A stretch of DNA of 37,028 bases from Candidatus Gastranaerophilales bacterium (GCA_944323985.1 CALUUP010000001.1:1-37028); one strand, 5' to 3'; positions 1 through 8,772 are shown, counted from the first letter of the stretch. A program made the numbers and translations. Notes: generated by a model from the letters alone, not told the origin.

Positions 1-55
1 GGCATTTTTTCTTTAAAACTTTATCTTTTTATTGATTTTTGTTACATTTGTTTAC

Positions 56-92
56 AAAAAAAGAGTTCTTATTTTTTTAAGAACTCTTTTTT
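56..92. terminator. Bidirectional rho-independent terminator
   Basis: AAGAGTTCTT (61-70) pairs with AAGAACTCTT (79-88) around a T-rich loop, flanked by an A-run on the left and a T-run on the right, so it has a U-tract in both directions. On the minus strand it follows the rnhA stop by about 18 bases. On the plus strand it could end a gene lying left of the window. Bases 1-55 show no gene. Confidence 0.8.
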
Positions 93-109
93 GTTTCTAT
101 AAATAAAAT

Positions 110-589
110 TTAATTTAAATTTTTTAAATCTTCTTTTTTAGAAGCAGCAACCGCAAGCCTATCACAACGTTCATTATAATCATGTCCTGCATGCCCTTTT
201 ACCCATATAAATTCTACATTGTGTTTTTCTTTTGCCTTGAGTAATCTTTGCCAAAGTTCAACATTTTTTACAGGACTTTTATTGGCAGTCTTCCAACCTT
301 TTTTTATCCAACCATCTATCCAATTAGAATTAAAAGCATCTACAACGTATTTACTATCTGAATAAATTGTAACATCACATTCTTTTTTTAGAGCTTCTAA
401 TCCTATAATAACAGCCATTAATTCCATTTGATTATTAGTAACATTAGAAAAACCTTCAGAAAGTTCTTTTTCATGTTTTTGTCCTGTCGAATCAACATGA
501 ACAAGAATAGTGCCATAGCCACCATTTCCAGGATTTCCGCTACAAGCACCATCTGTGTATATTGTTACTTTTATATTATCATTTGTCAC
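110..589 (-). CDS. rnhA: Ribonuclease HI
   Basis: This is a 159-residue type 1 RNase H, which cuts the RNA strand of RNA-DNA hybrids such as primers and R-loops using two metal ions. The first strand carries [10 protein letters not shown] with catalytic D13. E56 lies in NQMEL, D78 in YSDSKYV, and H133 and D143 in [13 protein letters not shown], so the full D-E-D-H-D set is present. Length is normal for the family. The start is GTG at 587-589, only two bases after the stop of the upstream gene and without a clear ribosome-binding site, which suggests translational coupling. A strong hairpin terminator follows the stop. Identification is secure. Confidence 0.96.
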   Translation of the reverse strand: MTNDNIKVTIYTDGACSGNPGNGGYGTILVHVDSTGQKHEKELSEGFSNVTNNQMELMAVIIGLEALKKECDVTIYSDSKYVVDAFNSNWIDGWIKKGWKTANKSPVKNVELWQRLLKAKEKHNVEFIWVKGHAGHDYNERCDRLAVAASKKEDLKNLN

Positions 590-591
590 GA

Positions 592-876
592 TTAAGCTGC
601 AATACCTTTAATTTCTGTAATTAAATACTTTGCAACCCATTCAAAATCTTTATTGTCGTTAGCAGCTTTTTTTAAATATTCAACAGAAGCTTCTCCAATT
701 CTGATAAGAGTCATTGCTACAACGCCACGTTTTACACCTTTTACAACTTGAAGTTGATTAACTAATTCAGGAACAACTGCAGAACCTTTATCAACTAGTA
801 TATTTTCAATTTTATTTTTTGTTACGTTATCTGCAGATTCTAATTTTCCTAAAATTTCTTCAACTTGTGAATGCAT
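592..876 (-). CDS. Small HEAT-like helical protein, unknown function
   Basis: A 94-residue protein made of predicted amphipathic helices. The middle part (VPELVNQL, then [15 protein letters not shown] and [12 protein letters not shown]) reads like a HEAT-type helical pair, a fold used for protein binding. There is no signal peptide, membrane segment or catalytic motif. The ATG has a good AAGGAG ribosome-binding site about seven bases upstream. It is the first gene of a two-gene unit with rnhA (gap of two bases), so the two are likely made together, but no functional link is known to me. A TATAAT-like -10 lies at 912-917 on the minus strand. Confidence 0.75.
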   Translation of the reverse strand: MHSQVEEILGKLESADNVTKNKIENILVDKGSAVVPELVNQLQVVKGVKRGVVAMTLIRIGEASVEYLKKAANDNKDFEWVAKYLITEIKGIAA

Positions 877-911
877 ATCTTTCTCCTTAACTTATTATTC
901 TTAGCATTTTT

Positions 912-917
912 ATTATA
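912..917 (-). promoter_or_regulatory. Possible -10 box of the HEAT-rnhA unit
   Basis: The minus strand reads TATAAT here, about 35 bases before the ATG of the small HEAT-like gene. No good -35 hexamer is seen at the usual 16-18 base spacing, so the promoter call is weak. Confidence 0.35.
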
Positions 918-996
918 GACTAAATTTTTATTAAATTAAGATTTCCTTATATAATCTTAATATCTTTATTAAGAAGAATTAAATTTTTAATATTTA

Positions 997-1012
997 TGTA
1001 ACAAAATCTTAA
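997..1012 (+). promoter_or_regulatory. 16-base element shared with position 29,022
   Basis: TGTAACAAAATCTTAA lies 118 bases before the speD start. The identical 16 bases occur on the minus strand at 29,037-29,022, 87 bases before the start of the 1,506-residue gene and in the same orientation relative to that gene. It may be a binding site or an upstream promoter element. Its role is unknown. Confidence 0.4.
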
Positions 1013-1130
1013 TAAAAAAATAAAAAGTGTAAAATATACAAATTTTTTGTTTTTATAGTAATATATTAATAATATTAGTGATAGGATTAATTGGTGTGAT
1101 AATGCACTGGTAGTAAAGGAGGCACATGAA

Positions 1131-1589
1131 TTGACAATTGTATCATCATCTCTAGACGAGCTAGAAAAAAATAACTTGGACAAAGTAAACTTAGGACAGC
1201 ATGTCCTTGCTGAATTTTTTGAGTGTGATCCAAACATTCTTAACAGTAATGATAAAGTAGAAAAGTACATGGTAGACGCGGCTCTGGAGTGTGGTGCCAC
1301 AATCGTTCAAAAGTGCTTTCATATGTTTAATCCATATGGTGTTAGTGGTGTTGTTATTATTTCAGAAAGCCACTTAGCAATTCATACTTGGCCTGAATTA
1401 GGATACGCAGCAGTAGATTTATTTACTTGTGGTACTAAGTGTGATCCTAAAGTTGCATATGAATTCTTAAAAGAAAAATTTAATTCTAAAAATGCTTCTT
1501 TTACTGAACTTAAAAGAGGTATTATCGATAGAGAAACTCTTAAATTGTCTGAACAACCTTTCGAAATTGCAGAACAATTTGAGGGATAA
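1131..1589 (+). CDS. speD: S-adenosylmethionine decarboxylase proenzyme (bacterial class 1B)
   Basis: A 152-residue SpeD that decarboxylates AdoMet to give the aminopropyl donor for spermidine. It is made as a proenzyme that cleaves itself within SESHLAIHTWPE, between E79 and S80, S80 becoming the pyruvoyl cofactor. H85 (processing) and C100 in FTCG (catalysis) sit at the same relative positions as S63/H68/C83 of the Thermotoga enzyme. The start is TTG at 1131, eight bases after AAAGGAGG (1115-1122). An ATG at 1126 runs into TGA after one further codon and cannot be the start. No spermidine synthase gene is in the window. The gene is monocistronic, ending in a strong terminator. A nearby 16-base element (997-1012) may be regulatory. 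Confidence 0.95.
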   Translation: MTIVSSSLDELEKNNLDKVNLGQHVLAEFFECDPNILNSNDKVEKYMVDAALECGATIVQKCFHMFNPYGVSGVVIISESHLAIHTWPELGYAAVDLFTCGTKCDPKVAYEFLKEKFNSKNASFTELKRGIIDRETLKLSEQPFEIAEQFEG

Positions 1590-1626
1590 TGGCTAAATAA
1601 TAGATTTATTCAAATTTTATAATTGA

Positions 1627-1660
1627 GAAAAATGACGGCAGATATGTCGTCATTTTTCTT
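1627..1660 (+). terminator. Rho-independent terminator after speD
   Basis: GAAAAATGACG (1627-1637) pairs perfectly with CGTCATTTTTC (1648-1658), with a ten-base loop and a T-rich 3' arm. It lies 38 bases after the speD stop and isolates speD from the next gene. Confidence 0.88.
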
Positions 1661-1697
1661 AATAAAATAGCAATTTTTAGGAGTTTTTTGTTTTTTA

Positions 1698-1703
1698 TAT
1701 AAT
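1698..1703 (+). promoter_or_regulatory. -10 box abutting the M16 peptidase start
   Basis: TATAAT ends exactly where the first ATG (1704) begins and lies six bases before the second ATG (1710). Transcription would be expected to begin near 1710, which would make a leaderless message starting at that ATG. No convincing -35 box is seen. An AGGAG at 1679-1683 is 20 bases from the first ATG, too far for a ribosome-binding site. Confidence 0.45.
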
Positions 1704-4475
1704 ATGGTAATGAAAGTAGATGGTGTTAGGTCTTATTATTATAATACAAATTTTAAGCAAGCTAATGAGCGAAAGCTTGTAAAAAATGAACATGAAATAA
1801 AAGATTTATCTAATGTGACACCAGATTTTGCAATAAATAAACCTATTAGATATTTTAAACTTGGAATTGAAACTCTTAATAATGGGCTAAAAGTTCATAG
1901 TTATAAATTAGCAAATGGTTATAGAGTAACTATTATTCCTATGGAAGGTTCTCCTGCTGTTGTAAAAAATTATGTAAATGTCGGTTCTATGAATGAGACT
2001 CAAAATATAAAAGGAATCAGTCATTTTTTAGAGCATATGGCTTTTAATGGAACAAATGGTCAAAATGGTCATATAAAGCTCGAAGTTGGAGATTCTTTTA
2101 AAAAAATTGATGAGTTAGGTGGCTGGACCAATGCAAGTACAAATTATGCAATAACTGATTATGTAAATTCAACTCCACAACTAAATAATGGAGATTTGGA
2201 AAAACAAATAAAAGTAATAGCTGCTATGACTGAGGATTTAAAATTATCTGATGAAATGATAGAAAAAGAAAAAAAACCTGTTTGTTCTGAAATTAATATG
2301 ATTTTAGATAATCCTCAAACTATAGCTTTAGACCAGACTGTAAGAGCCTTATTCCAAATAAAAAACCCTGCTGACGAACTTGTAGGCGGAAGTGTAGCTC
2401 ATATTCAAAATCTAACAAGAAAAGATGTATTAGATTATTATAATAAATACTACACGCCTGATAATATGAATTTAGTAATTACAGGAGATGTTAATCCTGA
2501 TGAGGCTATAAAATTAGTTGCAAAGAATTTTAATTCTAAGAAAATTTCACAAGGTAAAAAATTTGAAGAAAAACTCTCTCCTTTAAAAAGTACAGTAAGA
2601 AAAGATTTTATTTCTGATAAAGCTGTTTCAACTGAAATAATTCTTGGGTTTTCTGGGCCAATGAATAATGATGTGAAAGAAAATATAGCTTTTGATATTG
2701 CAAGAACTTATCTAAGCTCATCATTTTCTAATTTAGGAAAGAATTTAAAACAGTATAATTCTTATCCTTATATATCAAGTGAAAAAATTAGCACAAATCC
2801 CAATAATCCACAAATGATATATCTTGCTACAAGCAGCTCTGAAAAGAATAGCGAGCAGGCTTTGAAATCTATTTTTGAATCAATTTCATTACAAAAGCCA
2901 ATTTCTCAAAAGGAATTAGATATTATTAAACAAAATCTTCTAAAATCTTATAATGATTATTTAGAATATTCTTCAAATGTTAATGATAGTGTTGGACGAG
3001 CTATTCTTGATGGCAATATAGAATATTTTACAAAATATGACGATATAGTAAAAAGCATGACAGTAGAAGATGTAAATAATGCTTTTAATAAGTACTTTGA
3101 TTTAAATAAAACTGCTGTTATATTAGTTCATCCTAAGAATAATGATGTTTCTTTTAAGGGTACTAATAAACGAGTACCTATAAGTAGTGAGAAAGTTTCT
3201 GAATATAAGTTGAATAATAATTTCGATGTAGGTCTATATAAGACAAAAAATTCTAATATTGACTATAATATTATGTTAAAAGCTGATACTCCTTATAATA
3301 AAAAAGCGGGTGTTGTAGAACTATTGAATGAAATTTATTCAATGGGAACAAAAGCATATGATGAAGATGCTTGGAATAAATATATGGAAGAGAATAATTT
3401 TAATATTTCAATTGGATGCTCTAAATATGGAATAAGTGCCAATTGTGATGCTATTTTTGATAAAAGAGGTAATGTATATAAGTACGTAAAAGATTTATTA
3501 TACTCACCTAATATTACTCAAGAAAATTTAGAAATAGCTAAATCTAGATTTAAAGATTATCTTTCTAGACAACAATATTCTGCCAATAGATTATATAATA
3601 ATTATGAAGCTTCAAACAATCCATATGAATTTACTGAAGATGAAATTTTAAATTCAATTGACAATATTACGCTTGAAGATTTAAAAGAGTGTCATAATTA
3701 TTTTATAAATAACTCAAGAGGTATTATAACAGCTAATTTACCATATGGAAAAGAAAATATTGTAAAAGATGAGATATTAAAAAATGTTTCGTCATTACAT
3801 AACGTAAAATCAAATATTGTAGAATATTCAAAAATTTATGTAGAAAATCCTAAATCAAAAGTCTTACAAAAAGTAAATAATAATTCTCAAGCTGATATAA
3901 TGCAAGTATATAAATTTAAAACGAGTAATACAATAAAAGAAAATATTTTAGCAGAGCTTACAAATTCAATACTTACGAATTCAAGCATAGGGCTATTTAA
4001 TAATTTACGTGAAAAAGAGCATCTTGCTTATTCTGTGTATTCTGATATTTCAAGATATGCAGATAGGGGAGAACTATCTTGTCATATTTTAACAACAACT
4101 GATAATAAAGAAATTGGTGAATATTCTTATGATAATGTTCAAAAATCAATAGATGGATTTAATAGACAAATAAATGAATTAATAAATGGCAAATTTACAG
4201 AATTAGATTTTGAGAATGCGAAACTTGCTTTAAAGGCGGAATTGCTTAATAGTGAAGGTACGTCTTCTAAATTAGGGCTTTTATCTACAGGACTTAATTC
4301 AAAATATGGTATTAATTACTTGAATCAGCTTTACGAACAAATTGATGGTATAACAAAAGATGATGTTATAAGCTTTGCTGATAAAATCTTTTCAAATAAA
4401 CCAATATATTCGATTACAGCATCTAAAGATACATTAGACTATAATAAAGAGTATTTAAAAAATTTGGAAAATTAA
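1704..4475 (+). CDS. M16-family zinc metallopeptidase, two-domain
   Basis: A 923-residue pitrilysin-type peptidase. The inverted zinc motif HFLEH is at residues 107-111 (E110 the general base), and E196 in CSEINMILDNP is the likely third ligand. The N-terminal half (about 60-500) is the active M16 domain. The C-terminal half (about 510-920) is an inactive M16-like partner, the usual clamshell arrangement, and has 'LREKEHLAYSVYSD'. There is no signal peptide, so it probably works in the cytoplasm on peptides. About 55 extra N-terminal residues precede the domain. The start may be 1704 or, if the message is leaderless, the ATG at 1710. Its 3' end overlaps that of tyrA by four bases in convergent orientation. 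The substrate cannot be read from sequence. Confidence 0.9.
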   Translation: MVMKVDGVRSYYYNTNFKQANERKLVKNEHEIKDLSNVTPDFAINKPIRYFKLGIETLNNGLKVHSYKLANGYRVTIIPMEGSPAVVKNYVNVGSMNETQNIKGISHFLEHMAFNGTNGQNGHIKLEVGDSFKKIDELGGWTNASTNYAITDYVNSTPQLNNGDLEKQIKVIAAMTEDLKLSDEMIEKEKKPVCSEINMILDNPQTIALDQTVRALFQIKNPADELVGGSVAHIQNLTRKDVLDYYNKYYTPDNMNLVITGDVNPDEAIKLVAKNFNSKKISQGKKFEEKLSPLKSTVRKDFISDKAVSTEIILGFSGPMNNDVKENIAFDIARTYLSSSFSNLGKNLKQYNSYPYISSEKISTNPNNPQMIYLATSSSEKNSEQALKSIFESISLQKPISQKELDIIKQNLLKSYNDYLEYSSNVNDSVGRAILDGNIEYFTKYDDIVKSMTVEDVNNAFNKYFDLNKTAVILVHPKNNDVSFKGTNKRVPISSEKVSEYKLNNNFDVGLYKTKNSNIDYNIMLKADTPYNKKAGVVELLNEIYSMGTKAYDEDAWNKYMEENNFNISIGCSKYGISANCDAIFDKRGNVYKYVKDLLYSPNITQENLEIAKSRFKDYLSRQQYSANRLYNNYEASNNPYEFTEDEILNSIDNITLEDLKECHNYFINNSRGIITANLPYGKENIVKDEILKNVSSLHNVKSNIVEYSKIYVENPKSKVLQKVNNNSQADIMQVYKFKTSNTIKENILAELTNSILTNSSIGLFNNLREKEHLAYSVYSDISRYADRGELSCHILTTTDNKEIGEYSYDNVQKSIDGFNRQINELINGKFTELDFENAKLALKAELLNSEGTSSKLGLLSTGLNSKYGINYLNQLYEQIDGITKDDVISFADKIFSNKPIYSITASKDTLDYNKEYLKNLEN

Positions 4476-5239
4476 CAATATAATTTTTCTCTAAAATCTT
4501 TTATATTTTGAGCTTCTTTTTTATAATCACAGTCTAATAGCTCATCCAGATTTTCATTCAAAAGCTTTATGACTTCTTTTATATTATCACCATTCATATT
4601 GACCATATCATTTGCCATTTCTATATTAGAAAGTGCAAGCCTTGTTGTATCTCTAAAGCCTGATGAAGCTAGGTTTTGTGCTAATTCATCTCCTTCTATA
4701 TTTTTACATAGAGCTTGTGCTACAAGCATAGGAGCATGAGAAATTAAAGCTACAGCTCTATCATGTTCTTTTGGTGTTGTTAAAATCGTTTTTGCCCCTA
4801 GAGAATTTATAACGGATTTTAATTTTTCAAAATCCTCTAAGTTTGTATCATCTTTTAATGTAATAGCCCAATTTGCATTTTCAAACAATGTCGGAAAAGA
4901 ATTCTCCCAACCGCTTTTTTCAGTTCCAGCCATCGGATGCGATGGTATAAATTTGAAATTATAGTTTTTATGAGAAACAAACTCTTTTAGACTACAGACA
5001 TCAGTTACAATAGTATTTTTATCTAAAATACTATTCAGCTTATCTAAAATTTCTAAAGTCTTATTCATAGGTGTACAAACAAATACAATATCACAGCATT
5101 TTAGTGTTGAAATATTATTATCTATTTCTGGCTCATTTACGGATCTTGAAACTCCTACTAAATCACAATTTCCAAGCTCTTTTAATTTTTTATAAATAGA
5201 TCCACCAATTAATCCTAATCCCAAAACACCAATTTTCAT
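4472..5239 (-). CDS. tyrA: Prephenate/arogenate dehydrogenase
   Basis: A 255-residue TyrA, which oxidatively decarboxylates prephenate or arogenate with NAD(P)+ for tyrosine synthesis. It starts with the Rossmann glycine motif GLGLIGGS (7-14). Family motifs SHPMAGTEKSG (H101), ALISHAPMLVAQAL (H168) and ASSGFRDTTRLA are all present. There is no chorismate mutase or ACT domain, so it is the short monofunctional form. Whether it prefers prephenate or arogenate is not clear. The ATG directly abuts the proA stop codon, with AAGGAT about 11 bases upstream inside proA, so it is translated from the proA message. Confidence 0.94.
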   Translation of the reverse strand: MKIGVLGLGLIGGSIYKKLKELGNCDLVGVSRSVNEPEIDNNISTLKCCDIVFVCTPMNKTLEILDKLNSILDKNTIVTDVCSLKEFVSHKNYNFKFIPSHPMAGTEKSGWENSFPTLFENANWAITLKDDTNLEDFEKLKSVINSLGAKTILTTPKEHDRAVALISHAPMLVAQALCKNIEGDELAQNLASSGFRDTTRLALSNIEMANDMVNMNGDNIKEVIKLLNENLDELLDCDYKKEAQNIKDFREKLYC

Positions 5240-6499
5240 TTATACTAAATCCTTATGACAAAAACTTTTCTTACCTTCAACAAAATCTTTGACAATTTCT
5301 CCATTACCTTCAAGATTATATTTATAAATCGTAAGTCCTTCCAGACCTACAGGACCTCTGGCATGTGTTTTATTTGTAGAGATACCTACTTCGGCTCCAA
5401 ATCCATAGCGGAATCCATCTGCAAATCTAGTTGAAACATTATGATATACCCCTGCTGAATCTATAGCATTCATAAATATTTTTGCATTTTCTTTATTCTC
5501 TGTAATGATAGATTCTGTATGTCCTGATGAATATTCATTAATATGTTCAATTGCTTCATCTAAAGAGTCTACAAATTTATAAGCTAAAATTTTATCAGAA
5601 TACTCTTTATGCCAGCTCTCAGGAGTTGCAATTAGCTCAATATCAGCCTCTTCAAGAGCTTTTAATAATTCAGAAGGATACTTAAAATCTTTATGTATGA
5701 GAATTGTCTCGACTGAGTTACAAGCACTAGGGTATTGAGTTTTTGCATCAATAATAATTCTTTTTGCTTTTTCTAGGTCAGCACTTTCATCTACAAAAAT
5801 ATGACAAATCCCATCTGCATGACCTAATACAGGAATTTTAGTATTCTCTTTTATAAATTTTACGAGACTATTCCCTCCTCTAGGAATAATTAAATCAATG
5901 TATTTATCCATTGATAACATGTTCTTTACATCATCTCTAGAAAATACTTGAGTCAAAACATCATTAGGAAAGCCTTTAGTTTCTGCTAAAGCTTCTTGGA
6001 TAGAATCCATAATGGCTTTATTAGTATTTATGGATTCTCTTCCTCCCTTTAAAATAACAGCATTTGATGATTTAATAGAAAGTGCTGATATTTGAGAAAT
6101 TACATCCGGTCTTGCTTCGAAAATTATTCCTAATACTCCAATCGGGCAAGAAATTTTTGATAATATTAAATCTTTATCTAATTCTCTTTTTAGAAGAATT
6201 TTGCCTATAGGATCCTCTAAATTTGAAATATCAATAATTCCTTGAATCATATCCCGCATTTTATTTTCATCTAATTTGAGACGATTATATGTAGATAGAC
6301 TCAATTCCTTTTTATCAACAAGAACTTTAGCTTCTTCTAAGTCATTTTTATTAGCTTCAAATATTTTATCGCTATTTTTTTGAATATTCTTAGCAATATT
6401 TAATAAAGCTTTATTTTTAATTTCTGTTGATATTGTAGCTATTTTTTTAGATGCAGCTTTCGCTTTTTTAGCTAATTCTATAAAATTATTTTCTTCCAT
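5240..6499 (-). CDS. proA: Glutamate-5-semialdehyde dehydrogenase (gamma-glutamyl phosphate reductase)
   Basis: A 419-residue ProA, which reduces gamma-glutamyl phosphate with NADPH in proline synthesis. It has the aldehyde-dehydrogenase fold with FEARPDVISQISALSIKS, LKGGRES and the catalytic cysteine C260 in YPSACNSVETIL. I place the start at the ATG at 6499 because GTGAGG lies about nine bases upstream. A GTG five codons earlier (6514) keeps the frame but is actually part of that ribosome-binding site. The 5' end overlaps the preceding 73-residue gene by 14 bases, suggesting coupled translation. The proB partner is not in the window. Confidence 0.95.
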   Translation of the reverse strand: MEENNFIELAKKAKAASKKIATISTEIKNKALLNIAKNIQKNSDKIFEANKNDLEEAKVLVDKKELSLSTYNRLKLDENKMRDMIQGIIDISNLEDPIGKILLKRELDKDLILSKISCPIGVLGIIFEARPDVISQISALSIKSSNAVILKGGRESINTNKAIMDSIQEALAETKGFPNDVLTQVFSRDDVKNMLSMDKYIDLIIPRGGNSLVKFIKENTKIPVLGHADGICHIFVDESADLEKAKRIIIDAKTQYPSACNSVETILIHKDFKYPSELLKALEEADIELIATPESWHKEYSDKILAYKFVDSLDEAIEHINEYSSGHTESIITENKENAKIFMNAIDSAGVYHNVSTRFADGFRYGFGAEVGISTNKTHARGPVGLEGLTIYKYNLEGNGEIVKDFVEGKKSFCHKDLV

Positions 6500-6707
6500 T
6501 TCTATATACCTCACAAAGCTTACAATATTGTAATCTTCTAAAATTAATCATAGTAGAAAATCTTTTTTTGAATAAATGAACTTTTAATGATGTAGCAGGG
6601 CTTTGTTCTATCGCAAGAGGTTGTTTTACAACAAAACCTGATAAATCCATAAAAGGTACTACATTTCTATAATCCATATAAGGATTTCTTTTATATTGCT
6701 CGCTCAT
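6486..6707 (-). CDS. 73-residue orphan protein upstream of proA
   Basis: A small basic protein that I do not recognise. It has an excellent AAGGAG ribosome-binding site five bases or so before the ATG (6705-6707), and a TATAAT box on the minus strand at 6740-6745, which makes translation likely. It has two cysteines close together (YCKLCE) near the C-terminus and no signal peptide or membrane helix. The stop lies inside the proA start region (14-base overlap), so it leads the proA-tyrA unit. It could be a true protein or a leader whose translation controls proA. Confidence 0.6.
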   Translation of the reverse strand: MSEQYKRNPYMDYRNVVPFMDLSGFVVKQPLAIEQSPATSLKVHLFKKRFSTMINFRRLQYCKLCEVYRNGRK

Positions 6708-6739
6708 ACCTACTCCTTATTGTGACAGTCTTTTTTTAT

Positions 6740-6745
6740 ATTATA
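6740..6745 (-). promoter_or_regulatory. Probable -10 box of the 73-aa/proA/tyrA unit
   Basis: The minus strand reads TATAAT about 33 bases before the first ATG of the unit. TTGTAC lies 15 bases further upstream, a short spacing for a -35 box, so only the -10 is supported. Confidence 0.45.
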
Positions 6746-6801
6746 TAAAATTAAATTTAAGTACAATAAAAGTTAATGAAAATTTACACATAAAAAAGTT
6801 G

Positions 6802-6830
6802 TTGAAAAATTTTTATATTGTTGATATAGT
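6802..6830 (+). promoter_or_regulatory. Promoter of tRNA-Arg
   Basis: TTGAAA (6802-6807) and TATAGT (6825-6830) are separated by exactly 17 bases, and TGA precedes the -10, giving an extended -10. Transcription would start near 6837, about 28 bases before the tRNA. Confidence 0.75.
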
Positions 6831-6864
6831 TGAGAGGTAGGCGGATTTTCCCTAAAAAAAATAA

Positions 6865-6938
<74 letters not shown>

Positions 6939-6946
6939 AATATTTT

Positions 6947-6976
6947 AAAAACTCTCTTTAGAGAGTTTTTGTTTTT
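6947..6976 (+). terminator. Rho-independent terminator after tRNA-Arg
   Basis: AAAAACTCTC pairs with GAGAGTTTTT around a four-base loop (TTTA) and is followed by a T-rich tail. It begins eight bases after the tRNA end. Confidence 0.88.
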
Positions 6977-7030
6977 ATGTATAAATTTTTGATAAATATT
7001 TTATTTATAAGTCGATTAATTGTTTGTAAT

Positions 7031-7066
7031 ATTTTGTATACAAAATTGTGATTGTATGATATCATA
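7031..7066. promoter_or_regulatory. Two adjacent perfect palindromes upstream of rny
   Basis: ATTTTGTATACAAAAT (7031-7046) is a perfect 16-base palindrome and TATGATATCATA (7055-7066) a perfect 12-base palindrome. Their centres are 22 bases apart, about two helical turns, on one face of the DNA. Both lie in the 229-base gap between the tRNA terminator and rny, so they could be operators for a dimeric regulator. Confidence 0.4.
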
Positions 7067-7128
7067 ATACCATAGTAGTAGTATAAAATTTTTGAAGATA
7101 TATGCGATAGAAAAGATTATTAGAGTTT

Positions 7129-7162
7129 TATAATAGTTGTCGGGTAGGTTATATGTGCCCGA
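7129..7162 (+). promoter_or_regulatory. -10 box and leader hairpin of rny
   Basis: TATAAT at 7129-7134 is a possible -10, with no good -35. It is followed by a short stem, TCGGG (7140-7144) with CCCGA (7158-7162), extended by a T-G pair. The leader to the ATG is about 65 bases. RNase Y leaders can be sites of self-control, but that is only a possibility here. Confidence 0.35.
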
Positions 7163-7205
7163 ACATCGTATATATATAAAAAAATAGAAAAGGAAAAGGT
7201 GCAAA

Positions 7206-8726
7206 ATGGATCTATTATTGACCGTTGCCATTGTTGTGTTGGTTATACTTATAGCTGTGATTGTTGTACAGAGTATAAAGTATAAAAATTTAGTTTTACA
7301 AACCGAAAATGCTAAAAAAGATTTGTTAGAAAAAGAAGCTATTATGCAAAAAGAGGCTTTGATAAAAGCAAAAGAAACTTTGCATAATGAAAGAGAACAA
7401 TTAAATGCAGATGAAAGAGAAAGAAGAAGAGAATTCGCTGCGATAGAAAATAAGTTATCAAAGAGAGAAGATCTTCTTGAGGATAAATTACAAGAAGTTT
7501 CTGATAAGGAATTAGAACTTGATAGAATGAAAGATCAGCTTATAGAAAAAGAAGATTTTTTAGCTGAAATTGTTCAAAAGCAGACTGTTGAACTTGAACG
7601 AATTGCTGGTATGTCAGCAGAAGATGCTAAGAAAATGCTTTTAGAACAATTAAAGAGTGATTTAGCACAAGAAAAAATGCAGTTAATTAGAGAAAATGAA
7701 GCTAAGATTAGAGAGGATGCTTTAGAAAAATCTAAAGAAATTTTAACGACGACAATGCAGCGTTGTATGATGGAACAGGTTGTTGAGTCTACAGTTTCTG
7801 TTGTTTCTTTACCAAATGATGAAATGAAAGGTAGAATTATTGGAAGAGAAGGTCGTAATATAAGAACTTTAGAAACATTAACCGGAGTAGATTTAATAAT
7901 TGATGATACTCCAGAAGCTGTTGTTTTATCAGCTTTTGATCCTGTTAGAAGAGAAATTGCGAAAATCGCTTTAGAAAAACTTATTCAAGATGGAAGAATT
8001 CACCCTGTAAGAATAGAAGAGACTGTAGAAAAATCTAGAGAAGAAGTAGAAAAGAAAATTATGAAAGAGGGTGAAAATGCAGCTCTTGATATGGGTATAA
8101 TGGGACTTAATAAAGAACTTATAAAAAATTTAGGTCGTCTGTACTATAGAACAAGTTATGGTCAAAATGTTTTAAAACATTCTTTAGAAGTAGGTCATAT
8201 TGCAGGTATGCTTGCTGCAGAATTGGGAGCTAATGTTTATGTAGCAAAACGTGCCGGACTTCTTCATGATATTGGAAAAGCTGTAGATCAAACACAAGAG
8301 GGAACTCATATTCAATTAGGTGTTGAATTGGCTTCTCGTTATGGAGAAAAACCTGAAATTATACATGCTATAGAAGCCCATCATGATGATGTAACTGCAA
8401 ATACGATAGAGGCTGTACTTGTAAAATTAGCTGATGCGATTTCTGCTGGGCGCCCTGGTGCAAGACGTGATACTTTAGAAATTTACATAAAGCGTTTGCA
8501 AAAAATTGAAGAAATTGTAAATGGTTATGAAGGTATAAAACAATCTTTTGCAGTGCAAGCAGGTAGAGAGGTGCGTGTAATTGTTCAAGCAGAAATGTTT
8601 GATGACTTGGCTTCTCAAAAATTAGCAAGAGACATTGCAAAGAAAATTGAGGATGAATTAGATTATCCTGGACAAATTAAAGTAACTGTAGTAAGAGAAT
8701 TTAGAGCTACTGAAATAGCTAAGTAA
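7206..8726 (+). CDS. rny: Ribonuclease Y
   Basis: A 506-residue membrane-anchored endoribonuclease that starts mRNA decay. Domains in order are an N-terminal membrane helix (about 3-22), a long charged coiled coil (about 30-185), a KH RNA-binding domain with [12 protein letters not shown] (209-220), and an HD phosphodiesterase domain with H325 and H354-D355 in LLHDIGK, followed by the conserved C-terminal tail. Length is typical. AAGGAAAAGGTG precedes the ATG. It heads a plus-strand run with ymdB, the same neighbour pair as ymdA-ymdB in Bacillus. The upstream gap holds two palindromes and a small hairpin. Confidence 0.97.
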   Translation: MDLLLTVAIVVLVILIAVIVVQSIKYKNLVLQTENAKKDLLEKEAIMQKEALIKAKETLHNEREQLNADERERRREFAAIENKLSKREDLLEDKLQEVSDKELELDRMKDQLIEKEDFLAEIVQKQTVELERIAGMSAEDAKKMLLEQLKSDLAQEKMQLIRENEAKIREDALEKSKEILTTTMQRCMMEQVVESTVSVVSLPNDEMKGRIIGREGRNIRTLETLTGVDLIIDDTPEAVVLSAFDPVRREIAKIALEKLIQDGRIHPVRIEETVEKSREEVEKKIMKEGENAALDMGIMGLNKELIKNLGRLYYRTSYGQNVLKHSLEVGHIAGMLAAELGANVYVAKRAGLLHDIGKAVDQTQEGTHIQLGVELASRYGEKPEIIHAIEAHHDDVTANTIEAVLVKLADAISAGRPGARRDTLEIYIKRLQKIEEIVNGYEGIKQSFAVQAGREVRVIVQAEMFDDLASQKLARDIAKKIEDELDYPGQIKVTVVREFRATEIAK

Positions 8727-8731
8727 GGTGT

Positions 8732-8758
8732 AAGCGGATAAGTTTTGCTTATCCGCTT
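8732..8758 (+). terminator. Perfect 11-bp hairpin between rny and ymdB
   Basis: AAGCGGATAAG pairs perfectly with CTTATCCGCTT over a five-base loop. It is followed by TTTAATAATAAATTTT rather than a clean T-run, so it may be a weak terminator, or a processing or stabilising structure that sets the rny to ymdB ratio. ymdB starts 14 bases after it. Confidence 0.6.
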
Positions 8759-8772
8759 TAATAATAAATTTT

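Noticed and set aside
1126-1134. ATG-AAT-TGA mini-frame overlapping the speD start, reminiscent of polyamine-controlled leader peptides
   Set aside because: It is only two codons, just three bases from the ribosome-binding site, and such leaders are known for eukaryotic rather than bacterial AdoMet decarboxylases. The overlap is probably chance.
947-1300. Minus-strand frame across the speD promoter and start
   Set aside because: It is antisense to the conserved SpeD N-terminus, has low-complexity C-terminal sequence and no ribosome-binding site.
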